Source: Steroidobacteraceae bacterium
GTDB lineage: Bacteria; Pseudomonadota; Gammaproteobacteria; Steroidobacterales; Steroidobacteraceae
Assembly (NCBI GenBank): GCA_017853175.1
Contig: JAFMKA010000001.1
Coordinates: 84,576-148,575, forward strand
Direction of reading: 5' to 3'
DNA length: 64,000 bases
In this document: one piece after another, positions 28,924-37,600 of the stretch
Layout: each line of letters opens with the position of its first letter
Position numbering within the stretch: the first letter of the stretch is position 1
The notes under the pieces: model-generated
Database searches by the model: none
What the model was told of the DNA's origin: nothing
What the model saw: the letters and a program-made list of their open reading frames with translations, nothing else
Program-made: the position numbers and the translations under genes

Positions 28924-29373
28924 ATGACCCGAGTTTCCGAATTTTTCATCGGCCTACTTTTTGGTTGGGGGTTACTCATTTCAGGCATGACCGACCCTGG
29001 CAAAGTGCTGGGCTTTCTCGATCTGGCAGGCGCATGGGACCCTTCCCTCGCCTTCGTGATGGGCGGGGCGATCCTCATCGGCGTCGCAGGGTTCGCCGTG
29101 GCCAAGAAGCGCACCACCAGTTTCCTGGGCTCTGCCATGCACTTACCCACGTCTCGCGACATCGACCGCCGATTAATCATCGGCTCGCTGATGTTCGGAG
29201 CCGGCTGGGGGTTGGCCGGCTTTTGTCCGGGCCCTGGGTTAGTCACGATGGGCTCGGGTGAGCCCAAGGCGGTACTGTTCGTAGCCGCGATGATTGGCGG
29301 AATGGCTCTGTTCGAGGTGCTCGATCGGCGAGAGAGATCCCTCTCGATACAGCCGGGTCGAGGTCAAAAATAA
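28924..29373 (+). CDS. YeeE/YedE-family (DUF395) sulfur transporter, second half (PmpB-like)
   Basis: 149 residues from the ATG preceded by GAGAGAGGGATCC; further in-frame codons upstream lie inside the previous gene. EFFIGLLFGWGLLISGMTDPGKVLGFLDLAGAWDPSL is split over helices one and two, and GAGWGLAGFCPGPGLV carries the second conserved Cys. With the preceding half it rebuilds a full-length YeeE-like transporter. Confidence 0.85.
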   Translation: MTRVSEFFIGLLFGWGLLISGMTDPGKVLGFLDLAGAWDPSLAFVMGGAILIGVAGFAVAKKRTTSFLGSAMHLPTSRDIDRRLIIGSLMFGAGWGLAGFCPGPGLVTMGSGEPKAVLFVAAMIGGMALFEVLDRRERSLSIQPGRGQK

Positions 29374-29404
29374 AAAAGGTCGCTTCCCTTTCGAGCCGCG
29401 ACCT
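29366..29404 (-). terminator. Rho-independent terminator after the third TonB receptor
   Basis: On the minus strand AGGTCGC pairs with GCGACCT (29398-29404 and 29377-29383) and is followed by TTTTTATTTTT, which overlaps the stop codon of the convergent transporter gene. A second small hairpin, CTACC/GGTAG, lies just upstream of it around 29410-29426. Confidence 0.8.
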
Positions 29405-29438
29405 CGAAGCTACCGTTTTTAGGTAGTTTCCTCGGGAC

Positions 29439-32249
29439 TTATCGGGATCCGCCGAAGCGATAGGCAAAGCGAACTCCGACAATCCGCGGATCCGGCATGC
29501 CCACACCCACCGTATTGGCGGGTGAGAAATTGCTCGGGTCAGCGAGTGCCTGAGCCACATCGCCCGGATTCGCACTTCCGCTCTGAACCGTGTCGTCATC
29601 CGTGATGTTATTCACGAACAACTGCACATCCCACTTATCCGACGTGAGACCAACGCGAAGATTGCCGATCATGTAGCTATCGAACTCTACGAGGTTGTAG
29701 AAATCGAGGAAGCGCTTCGATTGATATTGAGCATCGCCCTCGATGAAGAAGCGAACCCCCGTAGCGCCAAACATGTCAGCAACCGGCTGAGACCAGCGAG
29801 CGAGACCCACGACCGAGTGCTTCGGCGCTCTTTCGAGCTGACGACCCTTCAAGTTGTGAAAGCAAAGCTTCGCATTAGCCGCAGTATCAAACTTGCGAGC
29901 ACAACCGCCGACACGGACTGCGTCCGTCGCCGAAGCGGAGGTGAACGGGAAGTCAATAAACTCAGTGTCGAGGAACGAGTAGTTGACACCGATAAGCAGA
30001 TTGTCGGTCGCAGCCCACTGAGCGTCGAGCTCGAGACCGCGCACTTCGGCCTGACCCGCGTTCAATAACCGTCCAACCAAAATACCGGACGGCGTTACGA
30101 GCTGAGCGCCCACCTGTTTGTCATCGTACTTGACGAAGAAAACAGCCGGATTGAATCGAAGACGACCATCCGCAGACTGCAACTTCGCTCCGAGCTCGTA
30201 CTCCTGAATCTTTTCGTCTTTGAACGAAAACTCATCGTACGCGCCGTCGTAGTCGGCGTCCTGCCAAGAGCCCGCCGTCACGGTCGATACGCCACCCGGC
30301 TTCACACCCTCGGCATACGTCAGGTAAATGAGCGTGTCGTCAGCCGGTCGGAATTCGACCGTAGCGCGGGGCGTGAAGAAGTCATGCTTTGTTTTGAGCG
30401 ACACCTGAACACCAGGAGCCTGCTTCACTCCCGTACCCGGCGCCGAAGGCGCATAGGGATTAAAGAACGGGTACAGGTAGTTCACCGACGGGAAGCCAAT
30501 CTGGAACCCGGGGAAGCTCGGGTCTTGGCATTTGATGATCTGACCCGGCGGGCCGAAAATGAACGGAGTATCAAGCGACGGAGAGCAGTTGACGCCAATT
30601 ACGGTTTCCGTCTCTTCGCTATATCGCCCTTCGACACTCAAACGCCACCGCTCGCTCAGGTCGAACTCGAGCATTCCGAACATAGACTGATGATCGATCT
30701 CGCGCGCATTAAGCCGCGGAATCGCTGTCATCAAGCCGAGCACTTCGTTCGCTGTCTTGGTGCCGCAGCTTGCAGGAATAGGCGGCTGTCCAGGAAAGAA
30801 CGTATTCGACGGAATCGGCGTCAGACAGAAGATATTGATAGAGCGAGTGACTTGATCTGCTTGCTCATGCCAATACAGCCCACCCACCATGAAGTTGAAT
30901 GCGCCGTCGAAATCGGAACGGAATCGAACTTCTTGGCTGAGCTGCTCGGTGTCATTCGCGTTATCGAATCGCGCCGCTCGTAAGGAGAGATCAACCCCGT
31001 TCGTCACACCGGAATCGAAGTCTCCATCTTCAACAAAGCTGAAGTTGGCATCGGTATAGCCCGTCAACGATGTCACCGTACCGAAGTCGAGATCCCAACT
31101 AAGAACCGCGGAAAGCCTCAAAATCTCTCGAGTACTACCTTCGTAGTCCGTGCCGGTACTCGGATTACGATCCAATCTAACCGCGAGCTTATCGGCTGAC
31201 GGGACTAATCCCGCCGAAGAGTAGACGTGATTACTTCCATAAAATGTGCCCGGGTAAGCAGGATTTCCAGAACCCGGTGGTAACGTGAACCCCGGCGGTA
31301 ATACGGTCGTACCCGAATAAACACGAGCACTACCCGACGGGCACGAACCACGAACCGCTGCGACGGCAGTGCCGGTGCCAACTTGTAGACAGGTCGATCC
31401 GTCTGTTGGTCTTACGGATACCAGCGTGACCGGCATCTGCGCCGTAGGAGACTGACCAAATCGATCATCCGTATATTCGGCGCGAAGTTTGGCGCTGAAT
31501 TTTTCCGTACGCTCCCACTTACCCGTGAGCGCGAGCCCCCAGCCGTCGCCGTCGCCCACTTTATTTCCAGTGACCTGGTTTTTATACACACCATCCTGAT
31601 TCCAGACCACGGTATTGAGTCGAATACCGAACGTATCGCTGAGCGGCCCAGACCAAGACGCCGTCAGATCATAACGACCGTAGTCGGCAAACGATCCACG
31701 TATATCGCCCTCGGATTCCTTCGATGGATCTTTCGTCACGTATTGCACAGCGCCTGCGAAAGCACTGCGTCCGTATAGAGCGGACTGCGGTCCCTTCACG
31801 ATTTCGATCGCCTGCAGGTCGAGAAGCTTGTTGGTCGCCAGAAGCGAACCGCCGCCAAACTGAATACTTTCGCTCGAAGTGTCGATGCCATCGACCAGTA
31901 CCGCCACATTCACTCGACCACGCGTGGGCGATAGACCACGAATCGAAATTTTGTTGTCGGTAGCCGAGTAGCCCTTGTCGTAAATCAAGGAGGCGTCGAG
32001 TCGCGCAATGTCACTGACATCAGAAATCCCGAGCTTTTCGATCTCTGCGGAGCTGATCGCAGAGATCGACATCGAGACATCTTGAAGATTCTCCTCTCTC
32101 TTTCGAGCGGTTACGACAACTTCTTCTAAGGCAACGACTTCGTTTGCAGCGGCAGGAACGGAGACCCCTACTGAGACACCGCCAATCGCCAGCGCAGAAA
32201 ACGCGCGTACGACTCCCCTACCCCAAAAAGGGCGAATGAAATTGCTCAT
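29439..32249 (-). CDS. TonB-dependent outer-membrane receptor (large)
   Basis: 936 residues, long for the family. Signal peptide to about residue 35 (VSVPAAANE), then the TonB box EEVVVTARKREENLQDVS, plug (RGLSPTRGRVNVAVLVDGID, IEIVKGPQSALYGRSAFAGAVQYVT) and barrel ending in VGVRFAYRFGGSR. The last aromatic residue is followed by four extra residues, which is unusual but seen. Long extracellular loops contain many Pro/Gly and a few Cys. The substrate is unknown; the upstream membrane protein and nucleoside transporter on the same strand are the nearest clues. Confidence 0.9.
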   Translation of the reverse strand: MSNFIRPFWGRGVVRAFSALAIGGVSVGVSVPAAANEVVALEEVVVTARKREENLQDVSMSISAISSAEIEKLGISDVSDIARLDASLIYDKGYSATDNKISIRGLSPTRGRVNVAVLVDGIDTSSESIQFGGGSLLATNKLLDLQAIEIVKGPQSALYGRSAFAGAVQYVTKDPSKESEGDIRGSFADYGRYDLTASWSGPLSDTFGIRLNTVVWNQDGVYKNQVTGNKVGDGDGWGLALTGKWERTEKFSAKLRAEYTDDRFGQSPTAQMPVTLVSVRPTDGSTCLQVGTGTAVAAVRGSCPSGSARVYSGTTVLPPGFTLPPGSGNPAYPGTFYGSNHVYSSAGLVPSADKLAVRLDRNPSTGTDYEGSTREILRLSAVLSWDLDFGTVTSLTGYTDANFSFVEDGDFDSGVTNGVDLSLRAARFDNANDTEQLSQEVRFRSDFDGAFNFMVGGLYWHEQADQVTRSINIFCLTPIPSNTFFPGQPPIPASCGTKTANEVLGLMTAIPRLNAREIDHQSMFGMLEFDLSERWRLSVEGRYSEETETVIGVNCSPSLDTPFIFGPPGQIIKCQDPSFPGFQIGFPSVNYLYPFFNPYAPSAPGTGVKQAPGVQVSLKTKHDFFTPRATVEFRPADDTLIYLTYAEGVKPGGVSTVTAGSWQDADYDGAYDEFSFKDEKIQEYELGAKLQSADGRLRFNPAVFFVKYDDKQVGAQLVTPSGILVGRLLNAGQAEVRGLELDAQWAATDNLLIGVNYSFLDTEFIDFPFTSASATDAVRVGGCARKFDTAANAKLCFHNLKGRQLERAPKHSVVGLARWSQPVADMFGATGVRFFIEGDAQYQSKRFLDFYNLVEFDSYMIGNLRVGLTSDKWDVQLFVNNITDDDTVQSGSANPGDVAQALADPSNFSPANTVGVGMPDPRIVGVRFAYRFGGSR

Positions 32250-32437
32250 GACGTATGACCCCCAAGTTGAGCTTCTATTTTTTAGCGGACAGTTTTTACA
32301 CTTCGCGCCTTATATCTATGACCCCGGGGTCGAGACTGCTCCGCAAGGGAATAGACCGTCAATACATACTAAAAAGAAGACGCCCTGCTTATCCGCTAGA
32401 TGAGCAGCTCTTTTCGTGGTCTCGGCGCAACGACCTG
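32250..32437 (-). promoter_or_regulatory. Upstream region of the large TonB receptor
   Basis: 188 bp without a gene. It contains the perfect 12-bp palindrome GACCCCGGGGTC at 32320-32331, 71 bp before the receptor start, and AT-rich stretches at 32276-32299 and 32360-32375 that could hold promoter elements. No Fur box was seen. The palindrome could be an operator for an unidentified regulator. Confidence 0.3.
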
Positions 32438-33310
32438 TTATTGGGGCGGTGCCGATTGGCTAGGCAGCGGGCGCCGAGCGATCACGACGATCCCCGCAAC
32501 AAACAAGAGTAACGAAATTGTATTGAATACCGGGTATTCAAGCGGATAGAGCCACACTTCGCGATACGCGCCAAAATGCGCAGGCATTTCCGCAGCACCC
32601 CAAACGACGATTCCCGCTCCGACGCCATAACGTAACGCCGATGCTGCGCGAACCTGCTGAGTCGTCTTATAGACCAAATAAATCGACCACGCGGTCCAAA
32701 GTGTATACACCGCCATGATGATTTGAATTCCCGAGCCCTGAGTTCCGAAATAAATCATATAAAGCCAAAACAGATAACAGAACCAGGTCACGAAGATCAC
32801 CTCCATAGCGGTGATCCGAGCGAAACTGCGCTGATTGTTCGGCGTGGGCATCCCCGGTGAAAAACGTAAGTTGCGATGAAAAAATCGCATGAAATTGCAT
32901 TTGGTTTGTAGATTGAAAACGCCGTAGAGGAGTAACAACCCCATCATGATGCTGGCAGTCGCTTGAAGCATATTCGCCTGAGGAGCTGCGGCGTAGCCAT
33001 CAACCTCGACTTGAAACGGAGGCACGCTGTAGAGAACCGAGAAGAACTTAAACGCGTACTCAAACCACCCGATCCAAATAAACCATCCGCCAAGCATCCC
33101 CATCCAGGAGGATTTCAACTCATCTTGCTTAAGACCTTTCCAGACGATCAGCAATCCGATGACGCCGACAACGAGCGCGACGGGATACACCGCCTCACCA
33201 AAACCCACTTCCATCAGCTTGTATACGGTGTGCCCGAGTGGCTGGGTCAAAAATCCGACCATCAGCCCCAACAGCCCGATAACAGGCTTTCGGTAAAGTG
33301 ATGCGCTCAT
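32438..33310 (-). CDS. Unrecognised eight-helix inner-membrane protein
   Basis: 290 residues, strongly hydrophobic, with about eight membrane helices (near 9-30, 40-60, 68-90, 114-134, 165-192, 196-216, 227-248, 262-284). Aromatic-rich third and fifth helices (GGWFIWIGWFEYAFKFF; FVTWFCYLFWLYMIYF). The loop between helices 4 and 5 is basic and carries RFFHRNLRFSPGMPTPNN. I do not recognise a family. The ribosome site is GGGGGGAA, right beside a long-range inverted repeat. It lies between a receptor and a nucleoside transporter, all on the minus strand but with gaps of 140-190 bp. Confidence 0.75.
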   Translation of the reverse strand: MSASLYRKPVIGLLGLMVGFLTQPLGHTVYKLMEVGFGEAVYPVALVVGVIGLLIVWKGLKQDELKSSWMGMLGGWFIWIGWFEYAFKFFSVLYSVPPFQVEVDGYAAAPQANMLQATASIMMGLLLLYGVFNLQTKCNFMRFFHRNLRFSPGMPTPNNQRSFARITAMEVIFVTWFCYLFWLYMIYFGTQGSGIQIIMAVYTLWTAWSIYLVYKTTQQVRAASALRYGVGAGIVVWGAAEMPAHFGAYREVWLYPLEYPVFNTISLLLFVAGIVVIARRPLPSQSAPPQ

Positions 33311-33450
33311 CTTCGATTCCCCCCGATAGTCACATCAGAGTCGGAATCATGCCTCGCGAAACGCCCTAGTCTCTTTTGATCTGCCGCAAAAACCGACTAT
33401 CGGACAGCACCTGCGCCCGAGGGATCTAATTGAGGCCCAATCAGCCGCGG
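33311..33450 (-). promoter_or_regulatory. Structured leader of the membrane-protein gene, overlapping the CNT gene end
   Basis: On the minus strand CCGATAGTC (33395-33403) is exactly complementary to GACTATCGG (33323-33331), which overlaps the GGGGGG ribosome site of the 290-residue protein. The first copy is also part of a small hairpin CCGA-TAG-TCGG followed by TTTTT, a weak terminator for the upstream nucleoside transporter. The two pairings exclude each other. Confidence 0.35.
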
Positions 33451-34776
33451 TTATCCGAACTGGCTCAATACTCCGGCGATCGTCGCGGTCATAAACGTCG
33501 CCAAAGAACCGCCGAGCACCGCTCTCATTCCGAAGCGCGCAATGTCGCTGCGTCGCTCAGGCGCAAGCCCTCCGATACCGCCGATCTGAATGGCGATCGA
33601 AGCGAAGTTCGCAAAGCCGCAGAGTGCATACGTCGCGATCAAGGTTCCCTGCGCTGACAACGCGACGCCTTCGACGCGACCGTTGATGATATCGGCGAGA
33701 CCGATATAGGCCACGAATTCGTTCAACACGAGTTTTTGACCGATCAACGAACCCACCACCGTGGCGTCCTCCCACGGCACACCGATCACCCAAGCGATCG
33801 GCGAGAGGACGTAGCCGAGGATCACCTGCAACGACAATACGATCGGCCGACCTGACGCTTCGCTCAGCAAGCCATCGATCGTGACACCCGAGTCGCCCCA
33901 GCCGACGCTGCCCAACCACTGGAGCGGTGAGTTGATGAGCGCGATCAACGCGACGAAGGCAAGCAGCATCGCACCGACATTGAGAGCGAGTTTCAATCCA
34001 TCGCCTGCTCCCGCTGCAGCAGCGTCGATCACACCCGTCGTGGAACGCTCGACCTCCATACGCACTTGTCCGCGCGTGAGCGGGTCGCCGGTCTCGGGAG
34101 CGAGCAATTTCGCGATCACGATCGTGGCCGGTGCGGCCATGACGCTCGCCGTCAATAAATGCTTCGCGTAGTACGCCTGCTGAGCCGGATCGGTGCCACC
34201 CAGCATGGCCACGTACGCCGCGAGGACGCCACCGGCGATGTGAGCCATGCCACCCACCATCACCGTCAGGAGTTCAGACTGGGTCATTCGTGCGATGTAC
34301 GGGCGCACCGTCAGCGGAGCTTCGGTTTGACCGATGAAGATCGAGGCACAAACGCAGGTCGTTTCGGCACCCGACACCCGCATGACCCGAGTAATTCCCC
34401 AGGCAAGGCCTTTGACGATCGCCTGCATCACGCCGAGGTGATACAGAACGCCCATCAAGGCCGCAAAGAAAATGATGGTGGGCAACACCTGGACCGCGAA
34501 GATCACCCCGAATTTTTCGGAGCGCGCGAGGTCGCCGAAAATGAAAGCAGACCCTTCGCGGGTAAAATCGAGCAACCGGACGAACACGCCGCCCAAGGTA
34601 TCGAAGACATCGCGCCCGCCGGGTACGAGCAGTACGAGCATCGCGAACAGAATCTGCAAGGTGACGCCGGTCAATACCAGTCGCCAATCAACGGCTTGCC
34701 GATTGGTCGAAAAGAGCCAGGCGATGCCGAGCAGTATCGCGAGTCCGAAGAGGCCAAATCCGATGGTGCTAATCAT
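33451..34776 (-). CDS. Concentrative nucleoside transporter (CNT/NupC family)
   Basis: 441 residues, inner membrane, nucleoside uptake driven by H+ or Na+. [18 protein letters not shown], the signature [16 protein letters not shown] (nucleoside-binding helix hairpin), [17 protein letters not shown] and NEFVAYIGL are the CNT motifs in order. About 8-10 membrane helices as in NupC. The start codon lies 5 bp behind GGGGGAG, which is part of a 7-bp stem (34782-34806) and could be occluded. Confidence 0.93.
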   Translation of the reverse strand: MISTIGFGLFGLAILLGIAWLFSTNRQAVDWRLVLTGVTLQILFAMLVLLVPGGRDVFDTLGGVFVRLLDFTREGSAFIFGDLARSEKFGVIFAVQVLPTIIFFAALMGVLYHLGVMQAIVKGLAWGITRVMRVSGAETTCVCASIFIGQTEAPLTVRPYIARMTQSELLTVMVGGMAHIAGGVLAAYVAMLGGTDPAQQAYYAKHLLTASVMAAPATIVIAKLLAPETGDPLTRGQVRMEVERSTTGVIDAAAAGAGDGLKLALNVGAMLLAFVALIALINSPLQWLGSVGWGDSGVTIDGLLSEASGRPIVLSLQVILGYVLSPIAWVIGVPWEDATVVGSLIGQKLVLNEFVAYIGLADIINGRVEGVALSAQGTLIATYALCGFANFASIAIQIGGIGGLAPERRSDIARFGMRAVLGGSLATFMTATIAGVLSQFG

Positions 34777-34781
34777 TCGCT

Positions 34782-34806
34782 CCCCCTATCGCACGATCGT
34801 AGGGGG
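34782..34806 (-). promoter_or_regulatory. Hairpin enclosing the ribosome binding site of the CNT gene
   Basis: On the mRNA strand CCCCCTA (34800-34806) pairs with TAGGGGG (34782-34788) around an 11-nt loop. The 3' arm is the Shine-Dalgarno sequence of the nucleoside transporter, so folding would block initiation. Confidence 0.45.
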
Positions 34807-34867
34807 TCGGACGAGACTTTACAAATCCGGCGAGCCAATCGCCCGAACACCCCCTAATGCGCAAACG

Positions 34868-36392
34868 CTATTTCAACAGCACGCGCAACGCAGCCTTCTG
34901 GGTCTCGGTCAGCTGAAGTTTATCGAGCTCGACGATCGCCGCGTCGACCGGCAAGGAGTGCAAACGCTGTTGAATCATGCCGAGTTCGGCCGAGGCAGAG
35001 TTCAGCACCGCGGCGACGGATCCGGTCAAACCCTGACGAGCAAGCGCGCGCATCTTCAGGGTTTCGAATTGCTCCATGGTGAGGTGCAAGCGCACTCGCT
35101 CTTCCTCGAGGGCCCGCTCCTCTTCGGCGGTTATGATGCCGTCCGCAAGAGCGTCTTCGACCTTCTGAATCATCTCTTCGCGCTGTCGGTGCAACTGGTC
35201 CGAAAACGCGGAACCGAGAATGCCCGCTGGCAACGCGACGATGCCGATTCCGAGTAGAGCGAGCAACATCGTAAACGCCTGACCAATTGGGGTAACCGGT
35301 GAAATATCACCATAGCCCACGCTCGCCAAGGTGATCACCGCCCAATACATCGCGCGAGGCATGGTGTCGAACTTCTCCGGCTGAACGGGATGCTCGAACT
35401 CGTAGACGATTGCTCCCGCCAAAATCGTAATCAGAAAGGTCACGAACATCGCTGCGAAAAATGCTCGCTGCTCACGCTGCATGACGTCGCTGAAGGTTTT
35501 CATCGCGGTGTTATACCGAGTGAGTTTCAATACGCGCAGCACGCGGAGAATACGCACGAAGCGCAGGTCGAGGCCGCCTCCAGTGATCAAGCTGACATAC
35601 CAGGGTGCGATGGCGATGAAATCGACCAGAGACGTGGGCTTCGTGAACCATCCCGCTCGTGACGACATCGCCGGCTGTTCGGGGTTTGCTTCCGGCGCGG
35701 AGTACAACCTGAGGAGGAACTCGATGGTGAAAACCGCGACCGAGATGTCATCGAATAGTCGAAATTGATAAGCAAGCGGAATATGAATGCTCGGTACGGT
35801 TTCGAGTATCACCGAAAATACACTCAGCACGATGAAGATGACGAGAATCAGGTCGAGTTGTTGATGAAGACGACCTGACGTCGGAGTGGTATTCAGTAAC
35901 GAGTAAACTTTCTGTCGAAAAGTTCGATCTCTATTTTCACGCAGAAACTGCTGCAGAGCCGGAATGAAGTCGCGCAGCAATTTCAGCAGACGCAACAACC
36001 GAAGCGCTCGTAACGCGCGCAGATCAAGGTCGATGACCCCAAGCAGATGCAGCCAGTAAGGCCCGATCACCAAAAGGTCGATCAGCGCAAAAGGCGTCAT
36101 CGCCTGTCGCAAAGCCGGGGTTCGCTTGCCACGGAATGCCGGGTCGCCCCCCCGCCGCGAATAGCCTCAGTACATACTCAAGCGTGAAGATATAAATCGA
36201 AATCCGATCGAACGTGCCGAATAGAGCCTCGTTGCCCGTGTAGATCGGAAAATGCTCCATCGCGAGCGCGACGAGATTTGCGATGATGAGCCACGTGATG
36301 AATGAATCGATTCGTCTTGCCGTCACCGAACCGTTTTCAAGGTCAAATAGCTTGCGGAACGTGGAATCACGCAAAGAACCGAGCATGCTCAT
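34868..36392 (-). pseudogene. Potassium-channel-like protein with two voltage-sensor domains, frameshifted
   Basis: Two frames join at a run of seven G (36147-36153 as C on the plus strand). Removing one G restores a single 507-residue protein. VSD1 (about 30-140) has helices ITWLIIANLVALAMEHF, ISIYIFTLEYVLRLF, FALIDLLVIGPYWL and an S4 with Arg/Lys every third residue, but no pore follows. VSD2 (about 178-300) has FDDISVAVFTIEFLLRLY, SLVDFIAIAPWYVSLI and S4 FVRILRVLRVLKLTR, followed by S5, the K+ filter TLASVGYGD (354-362) and S6. The C-terminal ~120 residues are charged and helical. As written, translation from 36392 ends after 122 residues; the second part has only an internal TTG start. 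Frameshift may be real, phase-variable, or a sequencing error. Confidence 0.8.
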
Positions 36393-36483
36393 ATGAGTCC
36401 CCTCACCGAATTATTTTTTCGGTTTTTTATTGTTTAGTTTGTGAGAGCGCCTAAGAAATCGGGTGTCGAGGCGCGGCGAGATC
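36393..36483. other. Gap between the channel gene and flaG with one small hairpin
   Basis: No gene. On the plus strand ACCGAA (36405-36410) and TTCGGT (36418-36423) form a 6-bp stem followed by six T, terminator-like, but no plus-strand gene precedes it. On the minus strand it would lie in the leader of the channel gene just upstream of its GAGGGGA ribosome site. No clear terminator for flaG was found. Confidence 0.3.
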
Positions 36484-36861
36484 TCAAGCCTTGCGATCGA
36501 CCAGAATGCCTGTCAGGCGTTCGATATTTCGGGAGATCTGCAAAGCGACCTCAGGAGGAATCTGACGGACGGTCTCGCCAGAATTTCGATCTTTGACTTG
36601 CACGATCACGGTATTGGTCGATTGATCGATCGCTACGTTGACCGACGCGCCACGATCAGAAAGACGCTCATTGGCCGCATTGATGGCTTCGCGAAAATCT
36701 TCGCGAAGAGATTCGAGAGTGGCGATCGAAGATTGTTCGGCGTCGACGCGCGGCTCGTTCTCTGAGCGCTGATTGGTCGGGACTGCAGCGGACGTCTTCT
36801 CCACCGCACTGGCCCGACCGACATCGGGCGAAAATCCGGACACGGCTCGCGCGCTTTCCAT
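36484..36861 (-). CDS. flaG: FlaG family flagellar protein
   Basis: 125 residues. The N-terminal half is polar and variable; the C-terminal half has the FlaG pattern AANERLSDRGASVNVAIDQST, TVIVQVKDRNSGETVRQIPPEVALQISRNIERLTGILVDRKA split over strand and helix. FlaG influences filament length in polar flagella. fliC and fliD, its usual neighbours, are not in the window. ATG at 36861 with a weak ribosome site. About 3.5 kb from the main flagellar block. Confidence 0.85.
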   Translation of the reverse strand: MESARAVSGFSPDVGRASAVEKTSAAVPTNQRSENEPRVDAEQSSIATLESLREDFREAINAANERLSDRGASVNVAIDQSTNTVIVQVKDRNSGETVRQIPPEVALQISRNIERLTGILVDRKA

Positions 36862-36939
36862 GCCGGGAAAATAGCTCCAAGACGTCTGCTGTGTCCACTC
36901 CGCGATTGACGCAATCTTGTTGCCTCATCGCATCGGCGA

Positions 36940-37122
36940 TCATTCTCCGGGTTCGTTATTCCGACGGCGCCAGAAGTACCCGAGCAGAACCGCACTAATT
37001 ACTGTTGCTCCTGCTGCGATCATGGCATCCGACAGGCCATTGATCTGCGCGTAATACGCGAAGACGGCACAGCAGAGGACAATTCCGAGAGACAGGGCAG
37101 CTTGGCCAGCGTGGCGTCTCAT
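36940..37122 (-). CDS. Small two-helix membrane protein
   Basis: 60 residues from the ATG at 37122: MRRHAGQAAL, then helix GIVLCCAVFAYYAQI, a short loop GLSDAM, helix IAAGATVISAVLLGYFW, and a basic-acidic tail RRRNNEPGE. A longer reading from 37224 would run into the upstream lipoprotein gene and is rejected. The ribosome site is poor. No family recognised. Confidence 0.45.
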   Translation of the reverse strand: MRRHAGQAALSLGIVLCCAVFAYYAQINGLSDAMIAAGATVISAVLLGYFWRRRNNEPGE

Positions 37123-37159
37123 ATTTATATGGGAGATTGATCTAACGGTGACGCTTGAG

Positions 37160-37600
37160 TCAGGGGCGCATTTCGCGCCAGGCATTACGCTCCTCGAGAC
37201 CGGCGCAATAGCGCGCGCCCTCAAGGAGGATCTCCGCAGACCCGTAGGGTTTATCCCGAAGCAGTTGCTGTAGATCGGATTCCACCTTTTCGTTCACGCG
37301 CATCTTGTCCCCTCCCGGGGTCAAATCACCGATGACCCGATCCTCGATCATGCGACGAGCCGGACTAAGCGTTGCAGCCACCCCGTCGCGTTGGGCTCCG
37401 ACGCCCGAGTAGCGGTCCTGCGCCAAAATGATGATCTTGTAGCACTGAATCAGCGCCTCGATTTTTCGGTCACTCATTGAGAGCCCCGCAGGTGGTTGGT
37501 CAGGCCAACGCCGCTCGGCCGTTGATCGATCGGAATTCGACCCGCAGGCTGAAAGCAACACCACGCCGACGAACATCATGAGTCGAAGCATGCTCGTCAC
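37160..37600 (-). CDS. Putative lipoprotein, third gene of a coupled operon
   Basis: 146 residues. Signal peptide with lipobox LLSAC (Cys19); the mature part is helical and polar, with two further Cys (Cys53 region and RYCAG). No domain recognised. Its ATG overlaps the stop of the previous lipoprotein gene (ATGA). Confidence 0.65.
   Translation of the reverse strand: MTSMLRLMMFVGVVLLSACGSNSDRSTAERRWPDQPPAGLSMSDRKIEALIQCYKIIILAQDRYSGVGAQRDGVAATLSPARRMIEDRVIGDLTPGGDKMRVNEKVESDLQQLLRDKPYGSAEILLEGARYCAGLEERNAWREMRP

Noticed and set aside
36860-36960. GCCGAT on the minus strand before flaG as a sigma-28 promoter
   Set aside because: The -35 candidate (TAAC) is at the wrong distance (two bases too far) and poorly matched.
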